A stretch of 64,000 nt of DNA. Origin: an uncultured Clostridium sp. (GTDB lineage Bacteria > Bacillota > Clostridia > TANB77 > CAG-508). This document shows, one piece after another, positions 43,554-52,766 of the stretch; within the stretch, counting starts at the first letter, position 1, and each line of letters opens with the position of its first letter. The position numbers were made by a program, and so were the translations under genes. A model generated the notes under the pieces. That model saw nothing but the letters and a program-made list of their open reading frames with translations, did no database searches and had not been told where the DNA came from. The DNA lies in assembly GCA_900551615.1 (NCBI GenBank), contig URWN01000004.1, positions 1 through 64,000 on the forward strand. The letters run 5' to 3'.

Positions 43554-44711
43554 TTACACAAATAAAAGTGGGCGAAAACTGATGCTATCGAAGCTGGCGG
43601 AAGTAGTGTTGAAGCTGTGAAAGCTTGTGTAATCGTTGTTGTAATAGCAACTGCCTCCACTATAGACGCAGGGAAATTCTGAATTGTCTGTCGTCTCTGT
43701 TGTCCATTCTAATACATTACTTGCCATGTCATATACATTGCATTGCACATCTTTAGTACTTTGTGTGTTTGTTCCTGTTTGTGCTATTGAACCTGTATTT
43801 AAACTATTTTGTCTTGAATATGTTGCATTTGTTCCACATGTTTGTAAGAACAATGTTGCTGTATCCCATGCATAACTATTCATTAAGTCGCTTGTGAATT
43901 TATTACTATTATACATATTTTGTGCTTGTTCTGCTGCTTGTATTTGTGTTACATAATTATATACCTGATCTGTTCCTTTTTCTGTTATTTGTGTTAATGT
44001 GTTATCTGCTGATGTTCTTGCTGTGGTTGTTCTTGCTTCATATCTACCGATATAATATCCATTATTTTTTGTTACACTATTTTTAAAATTTGTTATATTT
44101 TTTGCTATTGTATTTCCATAATTTTTTAATGTTGTATTTGTATCTCCTTTGTCTTCCTCTACATAACTTCCTGAATATGCACTTTTTTCTCCAGTTGTTT
44201 CATCAAAATCATATCTTCCTAATGTAATAGTTTTAGTTTGTGATTCTGTTTTTTGCTCATCTGTATAAATTTTTCCAACTGGTATCCATACAAATTGACT
44301 TCCAGCTGTTGCTCCTGATGTTGCATCTTCTATAACTATACCTTTATCAACTGTTGCTGCATCATTTGTTACTTTGAATCCTGCTGGTACTACTATTTTA
44401 TTTCCATATGCATCTTGTAATTCTGTATTATCTGTTATACTTAACACACTTCCTATATTATCACTAACTTTTTTTACTGGTGTTTTTACATCTCCTGATA
44501 TATATTTATTTAATTCATCTTCATATTCATTTAATGTCTTTGCTTGATTCTCTTCTGCATTTTGTGACTTTTCCTTTGCTTCTTGTGCTTTTGCAAATAA
44601 TCCTGTATTTGTTAATGATTGTATTGATATTGTTGCTAATATCAATAAGATTATTATTGTTATAACCAGTGCTACTAGTGTTATACCTTTGTCTTTATTT
44701 TCTTTTTTCAT
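43554..44711 (-). CDS. Prepilin-leader protein with C-type-lectin-like (SUMF1/FGE) domain; putative DGR target
   Basis: A 385-residue surface protein. A basic head ends in DKG, then a pilin-type helix ITLVALVITIIILLILATIS (about residues 10-35) and a coiled-coil stretch ending KYISGDV. From about residue 100 the SUMF1/formylglycine-generating-enzyme fold is visible: SQFVWIPVGKIY, YYIGRYEA, WDTATLFLQTCG, NVYDMASNVLEWT and, at the end, SGGS..SFRPLLF. The final 35 codons are rich in NNC codons, as in diversity-generating retroelement variable regions. ATG 44711 follows AGGAGAGG. A paralogue with the same head is cut by the window's left edge. The role is probably a displayed binding protein; the ligand is unknown. 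Confidence 0.85.
   Translation of the reverse strand: MKKENKDKGITLVALVITIIILLILATISIQSLTNTGLFAKAQEAKEKSQNAEENQAKTLNEYEDELNKYISGDVKTPVKKVSDNIGSVLSITDNTELQDAYGNKIVVPAGFKVTNDAATVDKGIVIEDATSGATAGSQFVWIPVGKIYTDEQKTESQTKTITLGRYDFDETTGEKSAYSGSYVEEDKGDTNTTLKNYGNTIAKNITNFKNSVTKNNGYYIGRYEARTTTARTSADNTLTQITEKGTDQVYNYVTQIQAAEQAQNMYNSNKFTSDLMNSYAWDTATLFLQTCGTNATYSRQNSLNTGSIAQTGTNTQSTKDVQCNVYDMASNVLEWTTETTDNSEFPCVYSGGSCYYNNDYTSFHSFNTTSASFDSISFRPLLFV
43569..43673 (-). other. Candidate DGR variable region (VR)
   Basis: The last part of the lectin-like domain, GGSCYYNNDYTSFHSFNTTS followed by ASFDSISFRP. About 21 of 35 codons end in C (TAC, AAC, AGC, CAC, TTC, TCC, GCC, ATC and others), unlike the AT-ending codons elsewhere. 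That is what adenine mutagenesis of a template full of AAC codons leaves behind. No template repeat or reverse transcriptase was found in the window. Confidence 0.6.
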
Positions 44712-45031
44712 AAAAAATCCTCTCCTTTGTATCTTATTATTTTTTCTTATTATTCGTACTTTTTTCTTTTTAATACATTTTTTATTTAATCCATTGTAAA
44801 TATATACTTCAATAAATAACATTCCATTGAATGCATCTAGACAAAGGTATTTAATTTTCAATATTAGTGTTATTTACTTCTATATTTTTTACAAAGTAAT
44901 TCTAACACAACATTTTATGTATTTCAATATTTTTCACTATTTTTATTATGCTTTTTGCATATATTTTTTGTATTCTATTGTATTAATTAATATTAGTGCT
45001 TTCCTTATATTTTTGTTTTTATTAAACACAA

Positions 45032-45066
45032 AAAAGAACCTGAAGTTTTATTCTTCAGATTCTTTT
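45032..45066 (-). terminator. Terminator of spoVG
   Basis: AAAAGAA-CTGAAG / CTTCAG-TTCTTTT hairpin just after the spoVG stop, followed on the minus strand by a T-run. Confidence 0.9.
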
Positions 45067-45073
45067 AAATTTA

Positions 45074-45346
45074 TTATTCTGCTGATTCCTCTGTTTCTGG
45101 AGCTTCATAAGCTTCTAATATAGCTTTTTGAATTTTCTCTCTTGTTTCAGCATTGATTGGATGTGCTATATCTCTGAATTCTCCGTTTGGAGTTTTTCTG
45201 CTAGGCATAGCTATGAATAATCCATTTTGGCTTTCGATAACTTTGATATCATGTACTGCGAATTCGTTATCGAATGTTACAGAAGCAACAGCTTTCATTC
45301 TGTTCTCTGAATTTACTTTTCTTAAACGTACATCTGTAATTTGCAT
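45074..45346 (-). CDS. spoVG: Septation/sporulation regulator SpoVG
   Basis: A 90-residue nucleic-acid-binding regulator: MQITDVRLRKVNSENRMKAV, SVTFDNEFAVHDIKVIE, GLFIAMPSRKTPNGEFRDIA, HPINAETREKIQ. It is highly conserved in spore formers and linked to asymmetric septation and to RNA regulation. The start at ATG 45346 follows AAGGAAGG. Monocistronic with its own terminator; divergent from murC. Confidence 0.97.
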   Translation of the reverse strand: MQITDVRLRKVNSENRMKAVASVTFDNEFAVHDIKVIESQNGLFIAMPSRKTPNGEFRDIAHPINAETREKIQKAILEAYEAPETEESAE

Positions 45347-45670
45347 TTTAGTGCACCGTCCTTCCTTAAGTTTTAATATTTGTACATATTAGTTTATTCT
45401 TATGTACTTATCTTATTATTCTCCATAAAAAATTTTTTTCCTTCTTTTTTTTACAATTTTTATAAAAAATTTTTTATTTAATAATTTTAGTATATGTATT
45501 TAATAAAAAATGTAAAATAGTACTAATTATATAATTTGAAAAATATATTTATTTTATAATAAGATTTTCCAAAAACTCTTGAATTTTAAAGAATATAATT
45601 ATATAATCTATCTGTTAAAATTATATTAAATTATTTTTTACTTTATTAAAACTTAAGGAGTGGATTTTAA
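45347..45670. other. Divergent spoVG-murC intergenic region
   Basis: Extremely AT-rich, 324 bases, no reading frame. It must hold the promoters of spoVG and murC and carries the murC ribosome site TTAAGGAG near 45654. No clear hairpin or riboswitch was seen. Confidence 0.5.
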
Positions 45671-47053
45671 ATGCCAAATATAGAAAATATTAAAAAATAT
45701 AAAAATGTACATATGATTGGTATTGGTGGAGTAAGTATGAGCGGAATCGCAGCAATACTTACAAATTGGGGATTTAATGTTACTGGTTCAGACTGGGCAA
45801 AATCTGAAGCAACAGATAAATTAAATTCTATGGGAATAAAAGTTACAATTGGTCATAATTTAGAAGATGTTGCTAAATCTGATGTTGTAGTTTATTCTGC
45901 AGCAATAAAACAAGATGACCCTGAAATGGTAGAAGCCAAGAAATTAAATATTCCAACTATAGAAAGAGCTGATTTTTTAGGTGAACTTACAAGATGTTAT
46001 AAAGATACTATTTGTATTTCTGGAACACATGGAAAAACAACAACTACTTCAATGATTTCTCTTTGTTTCCTTGAAGCTTTACAAGATCCAAGTATTCAAG
46101 TTGGTGCTTTCTTGAAAGCTATTGATGGAAATTATAGAGTTGGAAATAGTGACCATTTTATAATAGAAGCTTGTGAATATGTTGAAAGCTTTTTAAAATT
46201 TAGCCCTAAAGCTGAAATTATTTTAAACATAGATAATGATCATCTTGATTATTTTAAAACTTTTGAAAATATAAAATATGCTTTTATAAAATATGTTAAA
46301 TTATTACCAGATGATGGTTTATTGGTTATTAATGGTGATGATAAAAATTGCCTTGATTTACCTCAATATACAAATGCTAAAATTATTACATATGGAATAA
46401 ATAATACAAATGTTAATTTCTGTGCTAAAAATATTGAATTTGATAATGATGCTTTCGCTTCATTTGATGTTTATAAAAATGGCAAATTTTTTGAAAAAAT
46501 CAAGTTATCAGTTCCTGGTGGTCATAACGTTCTAAATGCATTAGCTTGTATTTCTTTGTGTGATTATTATGGAATAGACAAAAAAGATTTACAATCAGCC
46601 TTAAAAAAATTTACCGGTGCTCACAGAAGATTTGAGTTTAAAGGAAAAGTAAATGGAGCTAGTATATATGATGACTACGGACATCATCCAACTGAAATTG
46701 TTGCTACCTCTAAATCAGTTGCAAATAAAAAACATAATAAATCATGGGTTGTTTTTCAGCCACATACTTATAGTAGAACAAAAAATCTATTAGACGATTT
46801 TGCACATGCTTTGTTAAATTTTGATAATGTTATTGTTTTAGATATCTATGCAGCTAGAGAAACTAACACTTACAATATTTCTTCTAAAGATTTAGTTGAT
46901 AAAATAATTTCTTTAGGAAAAGATGCTAAGTATATTCCTGATTTTAATGATTGTGTTACTTATCTAAAAGAAAATGTTCAAAAAGATGATTTAATCTTAA
47001 CTTTAGGAGCTGGTACTGTTACTCAAATAGGACCAATGCTTCTAGAAAAGTAA
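45671..47053 (+). CDS. murC: UDP-N-acetylmuramate--L-alanine ligase
   Basis: A 460-residue Mur ligase adding L-Ala to UDP-MurNAc. It has an N-terminal Rossmann fold HMIGIGGVSMSGIAAILTNW, ATP-binding CISGTHGKTTTTSMI (about residue 115), IEACEYVESFLKF, NIDNDHLDYF, the GGHNVLNALA motif (about 285), YDDYGHHPTEI (about 335) and QPHTYSRT. It is a cytosolic wall-precursor enzyme, complementing murB here. ATG 45671 follows AAGGAG. Confidence 0.97.
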   Translation: MPNIENIKKYKNVHMIGIGGVSMSGIAAILTNWGFNVTGSDWAKSEATDKLNSMGIKVTIGHNLEDVAKSDVVVYSAAIKQDDPEMVEAKKLNIPTIERADFLGELTRCYKDTICISGTHGKTTTTSMISLCFLEALQDPSIQVGAFLKAIDGNYRVGNSDHFIIEACEYVESFLKFSPKAEIILNIDNDHLDYFKTFENIKYAFIKYVKLLPDDGLLVINGDDKNCLDLPQYTNAKIITYGINNTNVNFCAKNIEFDNDAFASFDVYKNGKFFEKIKLSVPGGHNVLNALACISLCDYYGIDKKDLQSALKKFTGAHRRFEFKGKVNGASIYDDYGHHPTEIVATSKSVANKKHNKSWVVFQPHTYSRTKNLLDDFAHALLNFDNVIVLDIYAARETNTYNISSKDLVDKIISLGKDAKYIPDFNDCVTYLKENVQKDDLILTLGAGTVTQIGPMLLEK

Positions 47054-47073
47054 AAAGCTCAAAGGAGCTTTTT
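47052..47073. terminator. Shared terminator of murC and spoIVB
   Basis: AAAAAGCTC / GAGCTTTTT, nine-base stem, four-base loop, T-runs on both strands. It overlaps the shifted-frame stop of spoIVB (47072-47074). Confidence 0.9.
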
Positions 47074-48317
47074 ATTTTTCTACTGTCTTCATTTGTTTTA
47101 ACATTATATCTCCAAAAACCGCATAACCTTCTTCTGGATTATTAACAAGTACATGTGTTACTGCACCAATAAATTTTCCATTTTGAATTATTGGTGAACC
47201 ACTCATTCCGTTGTATTATGCCTCCTGTTTTTTCTAATAAATCCTTGTCTGTAACTTTTATTAACATACTCTTATTATCATAATTATTATCTTTAAAGAT
47301 TTTTTCTATTTCAATTTCATGTTCACTTATTTTTCCATTTTCTAAGCTACACAAAATTGTTGCTTTTCCAATTTTTATTTCATTTCTTAATGCTAATTCC
47401 ATTTCTTTTGATTTATCAATATCTAAACTTGATATATTATCAACTTTTCCATAAATTCCATATTGTGTATTTTTATAAATTGTTCCTATATTTTTTTGAT
47501 TTTCAACAGTACCTTGTATGCGTCCAGGATTTCCACTTTCCCCTTTTACTACATTTAATATTTTTGTTGTTACAAATTCTCCAGATGCAATGTCAATAAG
47601 TTGTTCTGTATCTATATCTGTTATGCCATGTCCTAATGCTCCAAAACTCTTAGAAGACGGTTCATAAAATGTTACTGTTCCCACTCCTGCTGCACTGTCT
47701 CTAACCCATAGACCTAGTTTATAATCTTTTTGTGCTGTTTCTACCGGTTTTATTGAGCATTGTAATGTTTTTTGTTGATGAACATATTGAATTTCTATTT
47801 CATTTCCTTTTGATTGATTTACATTTTTGATTAAATCTTCTGTGTTTCCTATGTTTTTATTATTTATAGCTATTATTCTATCTCCTTCTTGTATTCCTGT
47901 ATTTTCATATGGCTTATATTTTTTATTGTCTATGCCTTCTATTTCTGACATTCCTACTACAAGAACTCCACTGGTATACAACTTTATTCCTGCAATATTA
48001 CCTACTGGTATTACTTTAGTTTTTGGTAATACATCTACATTTATATCTTTTAAAAATATATTTTCAAATAAGCTTAATTTTACAACCTTTTTCCCTGCAG
48101 TATTTATGGTATTTGTTTGGGTTCTTGATAATGTTTCTATAATTTGGTTTTTTTCTGTTAGATTTGCCTTTAATCCTAATACTGTTTTTAAATTAATTGA
48201 CTCTCCTTCAAATATAATTATATTATCTGGTATTGATTGAATTGAAAGTGTGTAAAAATACGTTATTAATAATGTACTTATTATAATTATTCCCCATAAA
48301 ATTTTATGTTTGTTCAA
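47072..48317 (-). CDS. spoIVB: SpoIVB serine peptidase, catalytic Ser reached only after a +1 frameshift at CGG
   Basis: A sporulation protease (S55 family) that signals from forespore to mother cell to release sigma-K. An N-terminal membrane anchor (about residues 5-28) precedes a PDZ domain (IQEGDRIIAINNKNIGNTED, about 145) and the catalytic His in GALGHGITD (about 230). Frame zero ends GGIIQRNEWFTNN.. at 47142, before the active Ser. An extra C (47210) in CAA C GGA ATG is the only lesion; skipping it gives QGMSGSPIIQNGKFIGAVTH and a stop at 47072 (414 residues, normal length). The full frame after the site is clean, which argues against old decay. Lone gene after the pilus operon terminator. 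Confidence 0.88.
47208..47210 (-). other. Candidate +1 recoding site (CGG A) in spoIVB
   Basis: In-frame CGG, codon 370, in ATA ATA CAA CGG AAT GAG. Skipping the C gives Q-G-M-S-G-S-P, the S55 active-site motif. AGGAGG lies about 10 bases upstream, reminiscent of the stimulatory Shine-Dalgarno-like element in prfB, though the spacing differs and the other three sites lack it. Confidence 0.65.
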
Positions 48318-48376
48318 TGTTTTTCTCCTTATAATATTTTTATATTATTATTAACTTTTTAACTTTTTTTATACAA

Positions 48377-48426
48377 AACTAAAATGAGATTTAAGTTGTT
48401 ATCTTAACTTAAATCCCATTTTAGTT
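48377..48426 (-). terminator. Terminator of the pilus operon
   Basis: Long hairpin AACTAAAATG-GATTTAAGTT / AACTTAAATC-CATTTTAGTT, one mismatch, 25 bases after the last gene. The inner arms resemble those of the terminator at 42292-42337. Confidence 0.85.
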
Positions 48427-48450
48427 TTTTCTATACCATAAGAAAATTTT

Positions 48451-50043
48451 TTATGACGGATTAATTATTAATTTTTGTCTATACAATCCATATCTTTCTC
48501 TACCTAATGCAGTATAATATGCTTTTTGTAAATTTGTATTTAATCCAGAAACATAGTCATTTATTGATTGATTTGCATCTTTAGCAATTTTATTTTGTGT
48601 AACAATAGAGTCATATGAAAGAACTCCATATACTGGGAAATAATAAACTGTTTTACTTGCACTATCTTCTGAAGATCTTCTCTCTAAATTAACATTATAA
48701 ATTCCTGTAACATTGTTTAAATTTAAGTTTTCTTCAGTAATTCTATGAAATGTGTTTGTATTATTATCCTCTATATAGATAGAATCATCCATTACTATAT
48801 CTTGATTTATCGTATTTGTTATAATAGAATATCCATTATAAACTTTTCCTCCAATATTTATTCCTTGCATAAAGCTTATTATTGATATATTGTCCATTAT
48901 TTTATCCCAATCTGTATCTTTTAGTTTTGGTAATTGGAAGTCTGTACTAGCATTTGAATAATTATTAAAATTAGATATTGCAATTGATAAATTTCTTTCT
49001 ATTGAATTTTTTATTACGTCTATTCTATGTGTATTAAAATTTGATGTGCTTGATTCTATATTATCAAAGTCAAATATTTTTCCATTTATAGTATAGTATG
49101 GACTTTCTCCATTTGCATATTTTTTTCCTGTTTCTATATCCACAATATCATTTGTTGTTATATCACTTAAATATTCATTTATAAAGTTTTCTATGTCTTT
49201 TGCTTCTTTATAATACTCTTTTGCATTATTGTTATTTTGTATTTCAGCTACTGTAATTCCAGATTCCTGAACTACAGATTTTCCGCTCATAATAGAAAAG
49301 ACTTTAGTACCATCTGTATAATATTTTGTTCCATTTCTTTTTATGTATTGTAAATTTTCTTTATATTCTCCATCCACATATACATTTTCTCTTAATGTTT
49401 CTGTATCTATTTGTACTCCTCTATATTTTACTGTGTCTCCATTTACATCTACATTACTTAATAAGTATCCATATTTACTTACAGTTTTCTTTTGTCCGTT
49501 TACATCTACATATCCTTGTATTTGGATATAATTATCAAGTGAATATGTTATTGTTACATCTAAATTTGATTTTTTATATCTACAACTATAATATACATAT
49601 GGTTTTAATCCATATAATTTTTCACCATTTTGATATGACTTATCATCTTTGTGTTTTTCTTCTATTTCTGCATCCCAAGTATTTTTATATGGTGAATATA
49701 TATAATATCCGTCATACATTGTGTAGACTAAAGCGGGTATGTAAGTTTGTAATGTATCTTTTGTGTATCCTAGTGTTGCAAAATTGGTTGACATTGAATT
49801 AAAGAATGTATTTATAGATGCTTTTATATCTCTCATTTTTGAGTTTGTATAATCTGAAGTATCACTATTTAAACTATTTAATTGATATGCTTTTAATGCA
49901 TCATATGTTGCGTCATTTAGTTTTGAGTCATATGACGCCTGTGTTTGAAGTGTTTCTACTCTGTTTTGTGTATATGATGCTAATACTAATGATATTGGCA
50001 AAATCAATATAATAAACATTACCGCTAAACTTTGTATCTTCAT
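48451..50043 (-). CDS. Large pilus-operon protein with N-terminal membrane helix (530 residues)
   Basis: No family recognised. It starts MKIQSLAVMFIILILPISLV, a single membrane helix like that of TadE-type minor pilins, followed by a large extracytoplasmic part rich in Tyr, Asn, Ser and Asp (YTMYDGYYIYSPYKNTWDAE and on). The ending KDANQSINDYVSGLNTNLQK may be a coiled coil. As last gene of the Tad-like operon it is a good candidate for a large minor pilin or tip protein (inference). The terminator at 48377-48426 follows. Confidence 0.75.
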   Translation of the reverse strand: MKIQSLAVMFIILILPISLVLASYTQNRVETLQTQASYDSKLNDATYDALKAYQLNSLNSDTSDYTNSKMRDIKASINTFFNSMSTNFATLGYTKDTLQTYIPALVYTMYDGYYIYSPYKNTWDAEIEEKHKDDKSYQNGEKLYGLKPYVYYSCRYKKSNLDVTITYSLDNYIQIQGYVDVNGQKKTVSKYGYLLSNVDVNGDTVKYRGVQIDTETLRENVYVDGEYKENLQYIKRNGTKYYTDGTKVFSIMSGKSVVQESGITVAEIQNNNNAKEYYKEAKDIENFINEYLSDITTNDIVDIETGKKYANGESPYYTINGKIFDFDNIESSTSNFNTHRIDVIKNSIERNLSIAISNFNNYSNASTDFQLPKLKDTDWDKIMDNISIISFMQGINIGGKVYNGYSIITNTINQDIVMDDSIYIEDNNTNTFHRITEENLNLNNVTGIYNVNLERRSSEDSASKTVYYFPVYGVLSYDSIVTQNKIAKDANQSINDYVSGLNTNLQKAYYTALGRERYGLYRQKLIINPS

Positions 50044-50106
50044 ATTTTATTTTCCTTTGCTATCCTTCTAAAATAGCTTGTAATAAAAATTACAAGCTTT
50101 TATAAT

Positions 50107-50628
50107 TTATTTTCCTGTTGCTGTTACTATTCCAGCATGTGATGCTGCTATTGTATATGTATCTTTTCCTACAACAGAGTAAAAGAAGTTCTTTAATTGT
50201 TGTGATAAAGTTTGATTTGTATTTTTTACATCAACTGAAACTATATCTCCTTCTTTTAATTTATAATCTTGGTTAGCATTTAATTTTTCTTCTATTTGTG
50301 AAGTATATACTGAATAATATACATTCTCTCCTATTTTATCTTTAGCTGTTTGTGTAGTTTTCTTTCCTGGATTTTCATCTTTTACTTTTACTTCCATTTC
50401 AACATCGTAAGTATTTCCTGTTGATCCTATATTCTCTATAAATTTACTATATTTATCTGGTGTTATCTTTCCTGTTGTTCTAATTTCATCTACAAATTCT
50501 GTTGTTGCAGTTTCTACTGTTAATTTAGAAACATCATCTGTTCTATCTGACATTGTCATTAAAGGGAATACAAACATTAAAACTGCTGCTAATCCGATTG
50601 CTACTATTGTTACAAGTGTATCACTCAT
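50107..50628 (-). CDS. Small membrane-anchored pilus-operon protein (173 residues)
   Basis: MSDTLVTIVAIGLAAVLMFV at the start gives one helix with a very short head, followed by a secreted domain (LTVETATTEFVDEIRTTGKI and on) ending in IAASHAGIVTATGK. The E-rich helix after the membrane segment resembles TadE/TadF pseudopilins. ATG 50628 follows an AGGAGG site. Sits between two other one-helix proteins in the operon. Confidence 0.75.
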   Translation of the reverse strand: MSDTLVTIVAIGLAAVLMFVFPLMTMSDRTDDVSKLTVETATTEFVDEIRTTGKITPDKYSKFIENIGSTGNTYDVEMEVKVKDENPGKKTTQTAKDKIGENVYYSVYTSQIEEKLNANQDYKLKEGDIVSVDVKNTNQTLSQQLKNFFYSVVGKDTYTIAASHAGIVTATGK

Positions 50629-50687
50629 TTATTTTTCCTCCTAAAAACTTATTATATGCATTATTATAACATTTCTATTATTTTTTT

Positions 50688-51296
50688 TCAACTGTTGTAT
50701 TTATATGTTATAACTCTTTTTTCCGTTTTATTTACATCTGGTTGATTTGGATCATCATTTTGATAATAAACACCTAAATATTCTGTAATTGATGTTGCTT
50801 TTTCTAATTGCTCATATAAAGATTTACACCCTGTTAAATCAACATGAAATTTTTTTTGAAAATCTGATTGATTTGTTATAAAATCATGATACAAAACTCC
50901 ACGTATAAATTCAGCTTTTTGATCATTGTTGGCTAACACTACATTTGGATTATCTGTATTTTGATTTGTCTCTAAATCTAATGTTCTTTTTTCTACTAAG
51001 TCTCCATTTTTATTTTTAATTTTGTATATTGGACTTTGTAAATTTTCAAATACAATTTTGTAGTTTTCAAGATATGATCTAAATATAGATGGTATAATGG
51101 TCTCTAAGCTAACGTTTCTTTCATATTTTCCTGATTCTGTTTCATAATACACATATTTTGTTTCTTTGTCTTTTTGACTTAATATTGTATCTGCCGTTTG
51201 CCTTACTTGTCCAAAATAGAAAATAGCAATAGAAATTGCTAATACAAATAACAATACGGCTCCTGCCATTTTTAATGCATCTGCTGCGTTTTCCAT
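50688..51296 (-). CDS. ENASKAL-type pilin-like protein 1 (202 residues)
   Basis: One of four operon proteins that share the N-terminus MENA(A/S)(D/K)AL followed directly by a hydrophobic helix (MAGAVLLFVLAISIAIFYFG). After it comes a secreted domain, here with YYETESGKYERNVSLETIIP, and it is the most divergent copy. The head is too short for a classical prepilin leader and no G/A cleavage site with Glu at +5 is seen. Function inferred from context as filament subunit or minor pilin. Confidence 0.75.
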   Translation of the reverse strand: MENAADALKMAGAVLLFVLAISIAIFYFGQVRQTADTILSQKDKETKYVYYETESGKYERNVSLETIIPSIFRSYLENYKIVFENLQSPIYKIKNKNGDLVEKRTLDLETNQNTDNPNVVLANNDQKAEFIRGVLYHDFITNQSDFQKKFHVDLTGCKSLYEQLEKATSITEYLGVYYQNDDPNQPDVNKTEKRVITYKYNS

Positions 51297-51333
51297 CGCT
51301 ATCTCCCTTCTAACAGTATATAACTACTATTAA

Positions 51334-51738
51334 TTATTTATGATCTGATATAGTTATTGTTTTTACTCTACCACTTGATTGATATTCTGAAACTTCTATA
51401 TCATAGTATTTTGTATTTTTTAAAGTTCCATATGCAGGTTTTGCGTCTCCTGCTTTTAATGTAACAATTCCAGTAAGTTCTATTTGTGTTTCGTCTGATG
51501 CATCTTCACTACTGTTGTTTGCAATAACCTCTTGAACTAATGCTCTTACTTCACTTCCTGTTTTTGTTCCTTCATATTTTGTAAATTGTTGGTTAAATGA
51601 AGATATTTCAGCTTTTGTCATACCACTACCACTAATAACCCCATTTGCTTGTTGGAATATATAAATTCCTAAAGATATCAATAATATTGATAATAATATT
51701 GCACCTGCAATAATTAATGCTTTTGAAGCGTTTTCCAT
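51334..51738 (-). CDS. ENASKAL-type pilin-like protein 2 (134 residues)
   Basis: MENASKALIIAGAILLSILL starts the protein, then an FNQQFTKYEGTKTGSEVRAL motif shared with copies 3 and 4, and a short beta-rich end (YQSSGRVKTITISDHK). It is the most compact member, so it may be the major subunit (inference). ATG 51738 follows AAAGGAGG. Thirty-seven bases separate it from copy 1. Confidence 0.78.
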   Translation of the reverse strand: MENASKALIIAGAILLSILLISLGIYIFQQANGVISGSGMTKAEISSFNQQFTKYEGTKTGSEVRALVQEVIANNSSEDASDETQIELTGIVTLKAGDAKPAYGTLKNTKYYDIEVSEYQSSGRVKTITISDHK

Positions 51739-51818
51739 TTTTTTTCCTCCTTTGTTTTATATAAACATTATTTTCTATATTAGTACTAATTTATACAATT
51801 AGTAAGATTAATAACTTT

Positions 51819-52250
51819 TTATTGTGTTATTTGTTCAAATAACATATATTTTACTCTATTAGTAGATTTATGATATTTTATATCTACACATTTAAATTTT
51901 ATACCACTATAATAATTTATAAATTTTTCAATTCCACCATCATATAGTTTTTCCATTGGATATATGGTATCATTATCTAGCATTTTTATTTCTATATTTA
52001 TTGAGTTTGTATTATTATTTTGATAAATTCCTTTATTGTCTTTTTCTACTTCATTTGTTATATTATTATCAATTGCTCTATTGATAATTGTTGCTAAGTC
52101 TGTTCCATATACCTCTACATTTAGGTAATTTTCAAATTCCATATTTGCTTTTTTTGCTGTATTATATTGAGTTTTATAATTTAAATATAAATAAGAAATA
52201 CCACATAATATAATTATTATAATTGTAAAAAATATAGCTAATTTTTTCAT
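51819..52250 (-). CDS. One-helix secreted protein in the pilin cluster (143 residues)
   Basis: It begins MKKLAIFFTIIIIILCGISY, a signal-anchor helix, and lacks the ENASKAL head. The external part still shows the cluster's layout: FENYLNVEVYGTDLATIINR resembles the F.KY..GEI.GTDIISLVN region of copy 4 and the end NRVKYMLFEQI resembles GRIKEI/GRVKTI. It is therefore a divergent relative with a different leader. Confidence 0.72.
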   Translation of the reverse strand: MKKLAIFFTIIIIILCGISYLYLNYKTQYNTAKKANMEFENYLNVEVYGTDLATIINRAIDNNITNEVEKDNKGIYQNNNTNSINIEIKMLDNDTIYPMEKLYDGGIEKFINYYSGIKFKCVDIKYHKSTNRVKYMLFEQITQ

Positions 52251-52315
52251 GTTTTAAATCCTTTTTTATTATAGCATTACCATCTTTTTTTTTCAATATT
52301 ATTTAGTAAAAAATA

Positions 52316-52756
52316 TTATTTTTTGTTAAACTTTATTTCTTTTATTCTCCCATCAGAATTATAGTTCATTACTTTGCAGCTATATGTTGGAAGTTCTGTT
52401 GTCATTGTATTTCTATCTGCCTGTATAAGTTGATTATATTGTTCTTGAGTATTTTCCTGAATCTGTTTATTTTCAAGGTAAACTATTATTTGATTATTTT
52501 CATTTTCCTCATAATATTTATTGTTTTCTTTTGCATATCCAGCAACTGTAATTACATCATAAATTGTAAGCCCCTCTTTGTCTTCATATGCTGTAAACTT
52601 TGAGTTAAATTGAGATAATTGATTTTGTTTGTTTTGAGCATTAATTTGTGCAGATGTCGAACCAAAATCTGCAAATAAGTATACCATTAGGGATAATACT
52701 AATACTCCTACTAGTATTCCCCCTGCCATAATTAATGCTTTTGATGCATTTTCCAT
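52316..52756 (-). CDS. ENASKAL-type pilin-like protein 3 (146 residues)
   Basis: MENASKALIMAGGILVGVLV helix, then LSQFNSKFTAYEDKEGLTIY and DVITVAGYAKENN, ending YNSDGRIKEIKFNKK. It is closely related to copies 2 and 4 over head and central motif. Ten bases after copy 4. Confidence 0.78.
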   Translation of the reverse strand: MENASKALIMAGGILVGVLVLSLMVYLFADFGSTSAQINAQNKQNQLSQFNSKFTAYEDKEGLTIYDVITVAGYAKENNKYYEENENNQIIVYLENKQIQENTQEQYNQLIQADRNTMTTELPTYSCKVMNYNSDGRIKEIKFNKK

Positions 52757-52766
52757 AGTTCACCTC

